Positions 9,909 to 18,685 are shown, numbered from the stretch's first letter. The stretch is 64,000 bases of DNA from Clostridiales bacterium (GCA_021203365.1 JAJQBI010000078.1:1-64000); one strand, 5' to 3'. The notes: generated by a model from the letters alone, not told the origin. A program made the numbers and translations.

Positions 9909-10022
9909 AAGACGGTTTCCGGCTTTTCCCAAAAACAGAACGCACCATCCGGAAATGAACTTCCAGTCTTTCAGGAATTATCATTTTCCAGTTTTTCTCT
10001 CATTGTTTTTTCCAAGAAGTTA

Positions 10023-10409
10023 TCAAGCTTTTTCGTACAAAATCACCCCACTTCTTTCTATTTCCCGTTCCAGCTCATCAGAAATCTTTTCATTTAAATT
10101 AATAACGTCAAACATTAAAAGAGTAAAATCCTGCTCCTGTATCATCCAGTAAAAAGCGTCAAAATCGCCTCCAAGAACTGCAATATCAATATCACTTCTC
10201 GGCGTATGTGTGCCTTTCGCTCTCGATCCGAAAAGAATTACTTTTTCCACATTACTTTTTTCGGCAAATATCTTAATGTTTTTTAATACCCTGTTCGGTA
10301 TGTTATGTGTCATAAATCGGCATTGGTTCCTTATAGCCGACATCCGTATTTCAGTATTCTCCGAAACCTGATGAAATTCTTTCCCCATCATCACACCCCC
10401 TCGGTTCAC
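10023..10409 (-). CDS. Minimal nucleotidyltransferase (MNT / Pol-beta-like) domain protein
   Basis: VILFGSRAKGTHTPRSDIDIAVLGG: GSx(10)DxD NTase signature. Confidence 0.85.
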   Translation of the reverse strand: MNRGGVMMGKEFHQVSENTEIRMSAIRNQCRFMTHNIPNRVLKNIKIFAEKSNVEKVILFGSRAKGTHTPRSDIDIAVLGGDFDAFYWMIQEQDFTLLMFDVINLNEKISDELEREIERSGVILYEKA

Positions 10410-10468
10410 GTCCGCACCTGAAAATCCTCATTTCTTTCTGCGGCTGACTCTTTGTAAGAATTCAGCCC

Positions 10469-10595
10469 GACACGGATTCTTGGTATAATGTTTCCTGAGC
10501 GGTTATTTTTTATTGTAACAGATTCCTGCCAGACAGACCATATGCATTGAAACAAATTCATGCGAAAGTCTTTTCACAGAATTTACCCAACGGCT
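10469..10595. repeat. Direct repeat copy A (127 bp) flanking the DUF3990 module
   Basis: Aligns without gaps to 11561-11687 (offset 1092); 12 mismatches by manual count. Confidence 0.92.
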
Positions 10596-10823
10596 TTAAT
10601 ACCGATTTTCAAAGAAACAGTCTGCTATATACTCCGGAGACTCTGCCCAAAGGCCATTTTCCGTGTTCTGCAGTGTCTTATAGGTATTGGAATGATAGAA
10701 TTGTCCCAATGCCTCTATGAAATCAAGCTTTCTTGCTTCTTTAATAATATCAACGACTGCCCGAATCTGAATGAATACATTCATCGTGATGTCTTTCCCA
10801 TTAAAGGTGTATATCTCACTCAT
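10596..10823 (-). CDS. Small protein, putative partner of the DUF3990 protein
   Basis: ORF (start likely 10823) overlaps the 3' end of the upstream gene; MSEIYTFNGKDITMNVFIQIRAVVDIIKEARKLDFIEALGQFYHSNTYKTLQNTENGLWAESPEYIADCFFENRY; resembles small partners of DUF3791/DUF3990 loci. Confidence 0.6.
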   Translation of the reverse strand: MSEIYTFNGKDITMNVFIQIRAVVDIIKEARKLDFIEALGQFYHSNTYKTLQNTENGLWAESPEYIADCFFENRY

Positions 10824-11505
10824 ACTGATTCCTCCCAACGAATCTCAAATATTCCAGTGCCTTTTTTGTATGGAATGACACCTGATTATTCACCTTGTTG
10901 TATCGAAGTCTGTTTACAGCTTCTTCTGCATTCAGGATTCCCGCAATGTACAGCTGCACCGTCTCCATGGTATTGTCATCCGCTACCGGACCGATCACAA
11001 CATCATAGTCGTGCTGCAATCCACCTCTAGAACGATTTTCTTTGATAAACTCTAACCATTCTATACTCAGGGATTCAAACCTCTTAATTTTCAGATCTTC
11101 ATTCTCTGCAAACAGGAATTTCATCACATAGTAATCCTTTGAATAATTTCTCAAACTGAGACGATACGCCCATTCCTTTGCTTGTTCTTCGAGGATCGTT
11201 GTGTAGAAACCTGTTCCAAAGTCCCTCCTATTGTGCGACTTGTTCAACTGAATTTCCGTGAAATCCACATCCGTCCCATGAAACAGAATCAAATTATATT
11301 CATTGTCCTGAATTTCTTTATAAACGAATTCCATAACCTCATCCATAGATACCTGATGCAGATATTCATGCTGAAGAATAATCTTTTCAAAAATCTGATG
11401 ACGATAGAACAACTCGTATGCTACATCAACAGTTATATGATTCTGCGTGGCATATTCCTCCACTGCTGAAACAGATAGCATTTCTGTATCTGATTGTAAG
11501 CTCAT
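10816..11505 (-). CDS. DUF3791-like N-terminus fused to DUF3990 (putative ADP-ribosyltransferase-like toxin)
   Basis: N-term SAVEEYATQNHITVDVAYELFYRHQIFEKIILQHEYLHQVSMDEVMEFVYKEI (DUF3791-like), then LILFHGTDVDFTEIQLNKSHNRRDFGTGFYTTILEEQAKEWAYR (DUF3990-like). Confidence 0.7.
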   Translation of the reverse strand: MSLQSDTEMLSVSAVEEYATQNHITVDVAYELFYRHQIFEKIILQHEYLHQVSMDEVMEFVYKEIQDNEYNLILFHGTDVDFTEIQLNKSHNRRDFGTGFYTTILEEQAKEWAYRLSLRNYSKDYYVMKFLFAENEDLKIKRFESLSIEWLEFIKENRSRGGLQHDYDVVIGPVADDNTMETVQLYIAGILNAEEAVNRLRYNKVNNQVSFHTKKALEYLRFVGRNQYE

Positions 11506-11560
11506 GTAAAATCAACTTCCTTTCAGGCTCAGCATACATTTTTGTCATAATTAAAGCCAC

Positions 11561-11687
11561 GACACAGACTCCCGGTATAATGTTTCCTGAGCGATTATTT
11601 TTTATTGTAACAGATTCCTGCCAAACAAACCATATACATTGAAACAAATTCATGCAAAAGTCTTTTCACTGAATTTACCCAGCGGCC
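11561..11687. repeat. Direct repeat copy B (127 bp) flanking the DUF3990 module
   Basis: Gap-free match to 10469-10595. Confidence 0.92.
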
Positions 11688-11781
11688 TGTCATCCTGTGG
11701 AATTCCTTTGCCGCGAAGCCAGAAAGGATATCCTCTCCATCAAACATGCGGGCAGCCGTGGACCTGATTACATCTGTCCTC

Positions 11782-12474
11782 TCAAAGCCATTGTTGCAGC
11801 GTCCACAGAATCCCGGCGGCCATCCGCCCCGCAGAATTCCGATAGTGGTTTCCCCGGTTCAGCTGAAAGGTAGTCTGGATGCCCTGCTTCGAAAAATACT
11901 GGGCCAGAAACCGGGTGTTCTCCTCCACAGGGGCAAGGTACGGATTTTTCGTGTGACTTTCCTGATCTCCCAGGGAAAAATAAATCGACTTCACCTGTTT
12001 TGAAATGGGGTGCTGTTTGACAAACGGAACGAAATCCGGATACCACAGAGAACCGGATGTGGAGACAAGACGGGAAAAGCAGTCCGTTTTATATCCCGCG
12101 TAAACAGCAAACAGCCCGGCCAGAGAATAGCCGGACAGAACGCAGTATGCCGGCGGAAACGGAAGCGCAGCCGTGATCTGCGGCAGCATCTCCCCGGTAA
12201 GCTGTCCTAAATAGGCGTCTGCGCCGCCGGAACAGGGCGTGTCTCCCCTGGAGATGGGCGGAATAGCCCATGGCGTCATATCATCGTCCCAATTCACGCC
12301 GTTGATGACCGTCAGGGAAAACGCCGGGCAGTCCAGTTTCTGACAGGCATTCCACAGCGTTTTTCCCTCACCCATCACGGCATGATAAATTACCAGCGGC
12401 GCGGACTGCGCCGTGCTGTAAATCTGTATCTTTTTCCCGTCCACCTGCAGCGTAACTGTTTTTTCTGTTTTCAT
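11782..12474 (-). CDS. Alpha/beta hydrolase, esterase family (Fes/IroE-like fold)
   Basis: CVLSGYSLAGLFAVYAGYKTDCFSRLVSTSGSLWYPDF (GxSxxG nucleophile elbow), GNHYRNSAGRM catalytic His region. Confidence 0.75.
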   Translation of the reverse strand: MKTEKTVTLQVDGKKIQIYSTAQSAPLVIYHAVMGEGKTLWNACQKLDCPAFSLTVINGVNWDDDMTPWAIPPISRGDTPCSGGADAYLGQLTGEMLPQITAALPFPPAYCVLSGYSLAGLFAVYAGYKTDCFSRLVSTSGSLWYPDFVPFVKQHPISKQVKSIYFSLGDQESHTKNPYLAPVEENTRFLAQYFSKQGIQTTFQLNRGNHYRNSAGRMAAGILWTLQQWL

Positions 12475-12962
12475 ATCCTCTCCCCCTGACCTGATCTGAT
12501 TTCACTGTACTTCAAATATCCCTTCATATCCTGAAAGCCCAATTCCCGATACAGAGAGTACGCCTGTTCAGATGCCTCCAGATAAATCTTCTCTGCCCCC
12601 TGGCGCTTCGCCTCCCGCACCAGCCATTGAACGATTTCTTTTCCAATGCCCTGCTGCCGCAGATCGGGAAGGGTAAAAATATTCATCAGATACCCGCATT
12701 GGCCGCTGGGATTGTCCGGCGAAGGCATCTCCTGATAAAGACAGACGCCGCCGCAGCCCACAGTTTTTTCCCCGGCACAGGCAAAACAGGCAATGTGTTT
12801 CCCCTTTTCCAGTGCGGCCTGATAGTACGTCCGGTTTGCGGCGAGAAGCTCTTCAATCCTTTCTCCTGCCGGGATGGAAAATACCTCCCGCAAAACAACT
12901 TCCCTCCATTGCATCAGTTCCTCCAGGTCGGAGCAGCCCGCTTTTCTGATTGTGATCTTCAT
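12471..12962 (-). CDS. GNAT-family N-acetyltransferase
   Basis: YLMNIFTLPDLRQQGIGKEIVQWLVREAKRQGAEKIYLEASEQAYSLYRELGF. Confidence 0.9.
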   Translation of the reverse strand: MKITIRKAGCSDLEELMQWREVVLREVFSIPAGERIEELLAANRTYYQAALEKGKHIACFACAGEKTVGCGGVCLYQEMPSPDNPSGQCGYLMNIFTLPDLRQQGIGKEIVQWLVREAKRQGAEKIYLEASEQAYSLYRELGFQDMKGYLKYSEIRSGQGERI

Positions 12963-12963
12963 T

Positions 12964-14432
12964 TCAGCGGCCCCCCTCTTTCAGTACCACAGGCAGGCTT
13001 TTTACATCCGGCTTTCCGTTGGGAGTCAGAGGGATATGATCCAGAATCACAAAAAATTCCGGTATCATAAAGGGGGTCAGATACCGTAACAGCTTTTTCC
13101 TGACTTCAGAGAGAACAAACCCGGTCTCTTCCGGAACCACATAGGCGGTCAGGTAGGAAAGGCCATGCTCATCTGTGAACGGGCAGACCACCGCGGTCCG
13201 TACTTCCTCGCAGTCACAGAGGACATTTTCCACCTCCTCCGGCTCCACCCGTTTCCCCAGGATCATCACCTGAGAGTCCCTGCGGTGAAGGAACGCCAGA
13301 TTGCCGTCCGGCAGAATATAGCCCAGATCACCGCTCCGATAGAGCCGTTTCCCGTCCTCTGTCGTCACGAACCCTTCATTTTTGCTCTGATCGAGATACC
13401 CATTGGAGACGCCGCCGCCTGAAATACAGATCTCTCCTGTTAAACCGGCGGGAACAGGTCTTCCATCGTCGTCCAGCAGTTCAATTTCTGTACCAGGCAC
13501 TGCTTTCCCAATGGGATAAGTGCCGTCCTCCAGCGCCTTCTGGCCGTTGCAGCAAAAATAGCTGCAGCACACGGTAGTTTCCGACGGTCCATAGGTATTG
13601 TAAACCGTAACCTGCGGCAGCAGGTGATTCACATAGCTCTCCCGGAGGATATCTCCGCCGCTGATGAGCAGCCGCAGGCTGGAAGGAATGCTTTCCAGCT
13701 CGTTCAGCTCCATCAGCATATAGGGAAACCCGCTGAGCATGGTCACTTTTTTTCCCGTACAAAGTCCATCAGAGAATTTACGTCCGCCCTCGCCTGCCCG
13801 TCCGGAATGGCCAGCGCTGCCCCGGAGAGCAGGGTGGTAAAGACCTCTTCCACGAAAATGTCAAAGGAGCAGACGGAATATTGCAGCATCACGTCCCCGG
13901 CGGCAGGGTGAAATTCCTGCTGAAACGCCCGGACATAATGGCAGACATTGGCGTTTGTCACGCAGACGCCCTTGGGCACACCGGTGGAACCGGAGGTATA
14001 TAAAATATAGGCCAGAGACTCCGGACGTCCCCGGCGGCTGTCTTTCTGTGCAGAGAATTCCTCCGTCATGTCCTCCAGAAACAACAAAGGGAAGCCTTTC
14101 AGCTTCTCCTGATATTTCCGCCGGGTGATGATGAAGCCCACGCCGCTCTCCTCCATCATAAAACGAATGCGCTCCTCCGGGAAATCCGGCTCCGCCGGAA
14201 CATAGGCCGCTCCGGCCTTTAACACGGCAAAAATGGCGGCCACAAAATCCGCCCCGTGGTCGGTCACAATGCCGATGCATTTTTCCTGTGAGGGAAAATT
14301 TTCCATAATCAGATCAATACGCCGTTTAAGCCCGGCGTAGGTCAGGGACTTCTCCGGCTCCACAATGGCAGACTGTTCAGGGAACCGTGTCACAGCTTCT
14401 TCAAAACATTCATAAACGGTAGAATTACTCAT
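12964..14432 (-). CDS. Stand-alone AMP-binding/adenylation-domain enzyme, split over two ORFs (13743-14432 and 12964-13746); -1 frameshift or pseudogene
   Basis: ORF1 has AYILYTSGSTGVPKG (A3) and ends at the half-domain; ORF2 continues with YNTYGPSETTVC, GEICISGGGVSNGYL, RLYRSGDLGY, NGKPDVKSLP (A5-A10); junction GAA AAA AAG TGA. Confidence 0.85.
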
Positions 14433-14448
14433 AATGTCGGCCTTCCTT

Positions 14449-15654
14449 TCAGGTTTTCTTCCTGACAAACAGTGGCATTACCGCCTTTGCACCCTTGAAC
14501 AGCGGTCCTTCAAATTCTCTGGCAACTTCTTTCAGATTTTCCCGTATTGGCAGGTTTTGAGGGCAGTGCTTCTCACACTTTCCGCATTTCCTGCACAGGC
14601 CCGCATAGCCGGGCCGGTCGCTCATCAGAGTCCCCATATAATATTGAATCATCCCCTGACTTTTACTGATGGAATATCGGGTGTTATACGCAGTGAAGCA
14701 GGCCGGAATATCTACCCCTGCCGGGCAGGGCATACAGTAATGGCATCCCGTACAGTGAACCTTGTAGGACTCTTTGAAAATATCCCTTACATCCCGGATC
14801 GCAGCCTGATCCGCCTCCGTCAGCATTCCGTGAACAGCAGAGTCTGCAATGCGGACGTTATCATCCAGCTGCTCCGGCTCATTCATCCCGCTTAAGACCA
14901 CTGTAACCTCCGGCTGGTTGTACAGCCATCGAAATCCCCACGCCGCCGGAGACAGCTTTGGATCGGCTTTTTTAAAGCGCGCCACGGCGGCCTTCGGCAG
15001 ATTTTTTGCCAGCTTGCCGCCCAGAAGAGGTTCCATGATCATAACCGGAATCCCCTTGTCCGCAGCCGCTTTCAGCCCTGTGACGCCTGCCTGATAATTT
15101 TCATCCGAATAATTGTACTGAATCTGGCAAAAATCCCAGTCATAAGCGTCAAGCAGCGCCAGAAATTCATCCCGCGCTCCGTGAAAGGAAAACCCAAAGT
15201 TCTGAATCTGCCCGGAACGCTTCTTTTCCTCTGCCCATTCACGGATCCCCCAATCACAAAGGGTGTTCCATGTTTTCATATCCGTCAGCATATGCAGCAG
15301 ATAATAATCGATGTGGTCGGTCTGCAAATGCTCCAGCTGCCTGTCAAAAAATCGATCCAGATCTTCAGCTTTACGGCATATGATAAGCGGCATCTTGGTG
15401 GCAAGATAGACTTTATCCCGCAGACCGTGTTTCTTCAGAACACTGCCCAGGATCTCCTCGCTGCCTGTATAGACATAGGCCGTGTCAAAATAGTTAATGC
15501 CCTGCTCCACGGCGGAGACGATGAGCTGTTCCACCTTTTTGACGTCGAACCGCCCGGAGAAGGAGGTCACAATGCTGTCTCCGGCGAAGCGCATACAGCC
15601 AAAGCCGAGAACAGAGAGCCTGTCCCCGTTTCTGGGATTGACATTATACTTCAT
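14449..15654 (-). CDS. Aldo/keto reductase with C-terminal 4Fe-4S domain
   Basis: LSVLGFGCMRFAGD, NYFDTAYVYTGSEEILGSVLK, C-terminal CTGCHYCMPCPAGVDIP and CRKCGKCEKHCPQNLP; likely start ATG 15654. Confidence 0.9.
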   Translation of the reverse strand: MKYNVNPRNGDRLSVLGFGCMRFAGDSIVTSFSGRFDVKKVEQLIVSAVEQGINYFDTAYVYTGSEEILGSVLKKHGLRDKVYLATKMPLIICRKAEDLDRFFDRQLEHLQTDHIDYYLLHMLTDMKTWNTLCDWGIREWAEEKKRSGQIQNFGFSFHGARDEFLALLDAYDWDFCQIQYNYSDENYQAGVTGLKAAADKGIPVMIMEPLLGGKLAKNLPKAAVARFKKADPKLSPAAWGFRWLYNQPEVTVVLSGMNEPEQLDDNVRIADSAVHGMLTEADQAAIRDVRDIFKESYKVHCTGCHYCMPCPAGVDIPACFTAYNTRYSISKSQGMIQYYMGTLMSDRPGYAGLCRKCGKCEKHCPQNLPIRENLKEVAREFEGPLFKGAKAVMPLFVRKKT

Positions 15655-16472
15655 TGCCGTTTCCCTCCCACATGAAATTCTGACCTCATCATATCCTTCA
15701 GGGTGACATTTGGGTTCTGGTAACGCCTGCGCTTTTCCGGCACGTTGGGATGACGGATGGCCTGGTTCGGACACCACATAATACAGGCCATGCACTGCTG
15801 GCAGTCATGGCCCCAGACCACGCCGTCCCCGGTCAGATGGATATTCCCGTTTTTGCACAGCTTCTCACAGACACCACATCTGGTGCAGGCGTCGGAGGTG
15901 TAGAAACCGCCCTCCACGCTGTCCCGGTCAACACCCAGCCAGCCGTTAAATGTTTTAGACATACCATTGAGAAACCTGCGGTTGAGACCTTTACGGTTTC
16001 TGGTAGGCACATCCGCTCGGATTTTTTTTGCGATTTTGCGGGTGGCTTTCGCCTCATGGTTCAGATAAATCCGGTTCACCCAGTCTGGCATAGGGGAAAA
16101 ACCCACAATGTGATCGGGCGGCATGGGAAGCATGAAGGTCTGTACCGGAAAGCCGGTTTTCGGCTGCAGAATAGCTTTCAGATCAATGCAGACATAACCG
16201 TCATATCCGCCGCAGGTAGCAATGATGAAAATCTTCTGTTGTCTGGAGCAGCGCAGCTTTTCACAGACCTCTTTCACCACCCTCGGCGGGCGTACAAACC
16301 AGGTAGCCGTCACAATGCCGATTCTCGCATAATCTACCGGAACCTCCGGGGCATCCCGCAGAGTGTAGACAGACAAAATGGTTGTATTCCCCAGTTTTTT
16401 GCCAATGTGCTTTGCCACAGAAAGGCTGTTTCCGGAGCCAGAATAATAATAGATAACCGTTTTTTCAGCCAT
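15651..16472 (-). CDS. EFR1-family ferrodoxin (flavodoxin-like plus 2x 4Fe-4S)
   Basis: YYYSGSGNSLSVAKHIGKKLG N-terminus; CTRCGVCEKLCKNGNI and CQQCMACIMWCPNQAI. Confidence 0.9.
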   Translation of the reverse strand: MAEKTVIYYYSGSGNSLSVAKHIGKKLGNTTILSVYTLRDAPEVPVDYARIGIVTATWFVRPPRVVKEVCEKLRCSRQQKIFIIATCGGYDGYVCIDLKAILQPKTGFPVQTFMLPMPPDHIVGFSPMPDWVNRIYLNHEAKATRKIAKKIRADVPTRNRKGLNRRFLNGMSKTFNGWLGVDRDSVEGGFYTSDACTRCGVCEKLCKNGNIHLTGDGVVWGHDCQQCMACIMWCPNQAIRHPNVPEKRRRYQNPNVTLKDMMRSEFHVGGKRQ

Positions 16473-16560
16473 TTGACACCTCCATTTTCGTTAATATTTG
16501 AAGCCAGTTCTTCGCAGGATGGACGCCCTGCCGTCCTGCAGGTTTTCAATGCCATCCGTA

Positions 16561-17265
16561 TCATTTCTTCCAGAAAGAAGGGTACTTCTCATAGTATTTG
16601 CCGTCCGCAAAGGCAAACATCCCTTTGTCCTGCCTGTAAACCCATTTTTTCAGCGGAGTCTCCGTCAGGACAATACAGATCAGCATCATAATAATGAACA
16701 GAACGATCGCCCAGAGCCAGTCGCTTCCGGTGACATTTTCCAGATGTGCCGCGATATACACCCCTGCGGGCAGGAACATCATCCAGGAGGTAGCGAAGCC
16801 GGGATGATAAATGGTTTTCTTGCCGTCTTTTCTCAGCCAGAAATAGGAGAGCGTACCGCCGCCGGTATGCGCCAGCACTTCGATGAAGCACAGCAGCATC
16901 ATACACAGTGCAGCGGCATTGGAGAGACCGGTGAAAAAACTGAGTACCAGATAGACCAGCGGAATCCACTGTAAGCCAACATTGGTAATCATATCCGTCA
17001 GGCGGCTCATGGGGAACCGGTCGATCTGCTGCTTCTCAGCCTCCTTCGGCCCCAGCAGAACATTGTAGAAAATGTGAAGGCCGCCGGGGAACTTCCACTC
17101 CTCCAGCACATGGAAGGGCATAATCATCGCCACAAACACAGCTCCCTGTGCGCCCAGAGGCATTTCGTCCCAGAAGACGGCAGACAGTACGCCGGTGACA
17201 ACGCCCGTCACACAAATAAAAATGGTCCAGTTAATATCACACCATTTATCCAGTTTTTCAGCCAT
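16561..17265 (-). CDS. HXXEE domain-containing membrane protein
   Basis: FHVLEEWKFPGG motif, multiple hydrophobic segments; likely start ATG 17265. Confidence 0.8.
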   Translation of the reverse strand: MAEKLDKWCDINWTIFICVTGVVTGVLSAVFWDEMPLGAQGAVFVAMIMPFHVLEEWKFPGGLHIFYNVLLGPKEAEKQQIDRFPMSRLTDMITNVGLQWIPLVYLVLSFFTGLSNAAALCMMLLCFIEVLAHTGGGTLSYFWLRKDGKKTIYHPGFATSWMMFLPAGVYIAAHLENVTGSDWLWAIVLFIIMMLICIVLTETPLKKWVYRQDKGMFAFADGKYYEKYPSFWKK

Positions 17266-17267
17266 TG

Positions 17268-17957
17268 TTAACGGTCCTCCTTTGCAGTCTTTGCCGCCTT
17301 CCGTTCTTCCCACAGCGCCGCGACGTGTTCTCTGTTATAACCATACAGCTCCTGCTCCTCAAATGGATAGGGAGAATTCCTGTCCTTCATCACCAGAATG
17401 GGAACGATGAAGGTGAGCAGCAGCATAAGAATGGAGCCGGGAATGCCCCACCAGAGCTGTCCCGCTTTTTCCGGCATACAGGTACAGACGTACCAGACAT
17501 AGTAAATCGCCACCGGCGTCTGCAAAAACGCCGTGGAGGCAAGGCCTGGATTGTACCTGCTTTTCAGCCGCACATTCATGGCGATGCCATGCCCCGGAAG
17601 CTGCCACACCCCCGCCAGCACCTGACTGGCTCCCATCCAGACCAGGCCGGGGAAGCAGATGGGAATGATGTAACTCAGCTAGCAGAAAAGGACGTTACTC
17701 ACAAAGCTCTGCCTTCCATTCAGGGGATACCGCTCCGGGTGTTCCGTCTCGCCCAGCCCGGCCATGTTGGAAATCAGGGGAAATCCTCCTGGAAAAGCGT
17801 ATTCCTCAAACTGGTGCATCAGCATCCCCATCCAGCTGAATATCAGGATGACCCGTATTCTGCTCATGTGCTCACAGCCCCAGAGCCCCATTCCAAAGGC
17901 CAGCAGCACAAAAAGAACACCACCGATGTAATACCAGTTTCGCCCCCAAAATCTCAT
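17268..17957 (-). pseudogene. HXXEE domain-containing membrane protein interrupted by in-frame TAG (17679-17681)
   Basis: N-terminal MLMHQFEEYAFPGG..VSNVLFC then TAG then LSYIIPICFPGLVWMGASQVLAGVWQLPGHG in the same frame. Confidence 0.8.
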
Positions 17958-17978
17958 TTGATGAACCTCCCGCTGAGC

Positions 17979-18119
17979 TTAAAGTTGACAAATTTCCATA
18001 CGTTCATTATAATAAACGCAGGCAATTAAAGTCAACAGACTGTTGTCGTTAAAATGTTTTGTTATCAACATAAAATCTCTTATTTGTGTTAAAGTCAACA
18101 GATATCAGAAATTTGTCGA
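17979..18119. promoter_or_regulatory. Candidate TetR operator cluster in a divergent intergenic region
   Basis: TTAAAGTYRACA at 17979, 18026 and 18089; near-palindrome TTAAAGTCAACAG-a-CTGTTGTCGTTAA at 18026-18052. Confidence 0.6.
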
Positions 18120-18133
18120 GGTGAATCAAAGAA

Positions 18134-18667
18134 ATGGAAAACCAGCGGATACGCATCAGCAAAACCATGCTTAAGACGGGACTGCTCCGACTGCTCCGGG
18201 AAAAACCGCTGAGCCAGATCACAGTCTATGAGCTCTGCAAAGTGTCGGAAATCAACCGCACAACGTTTTACAAATACTACGGAAGCCAGGAGGAACTGCT
18301 GAACGAAATTGAGGCAGACTTCCTCCGGCAGCTGGACGAAGAGTTAAAACAGGTTATCACCCAGAGCTCCAACGCCATGATCCTGATTTTGCAGCATTTG
18401 TATGACCAGCGGGAGCTGTTCTGTCTCCTTGTCCGGTCTGTTCCCATGCAGGAATTTTCCGCGCATCTGTTCGCGATTCCCAGCATCGGCATTATTTTTC
18501 AGAATATGATCGACGAAAGCAGCTATTCGGAGACAGAAGTAAAATACATCCGCCAGTTTATGTTTCAGGGAACCTTTTCCGTTCTCTATGACTGGCTGAA
18601 CAGCGAAAAACCGGAACCGGTGGAGAAAATTGCGGACGTGCTGGGGCTGCTCAAAAGTAAATTGTAA
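18134..18667 (+). CDS. TetR/AcrR-family transcriptional regulator
   Basis: MLKTGLLRLLREKPLSQITVYELCKVSEINRTTFYKYYGSQEELLNEI. Confidence 0.92.
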   Translation: MENQRIRISKTMLKTGLLRLLREKPLSQITVYELCKVSEINRTTFYKYYGSQEELLNEIEADFLRQLDEELKQVITQSSNAMILILQHLYDQRELFCLLVRSVPMQEFSAHLFAIPSIGIIFQNMIDESSYSETEVKYIRQFMFQGTFSVLYDWLNSEKPEPVEKIADVLGLLKSKL

Positions 18668-18685
18668 GAGCCTCTGATGCAGCTT

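Noticed and set aside
10560-11030. 156-aa + strand ORF overlapping the DUF3990 module
   Set aside because: Starts inside the direct repeat and is antisense to the better supported minus-strand pair.
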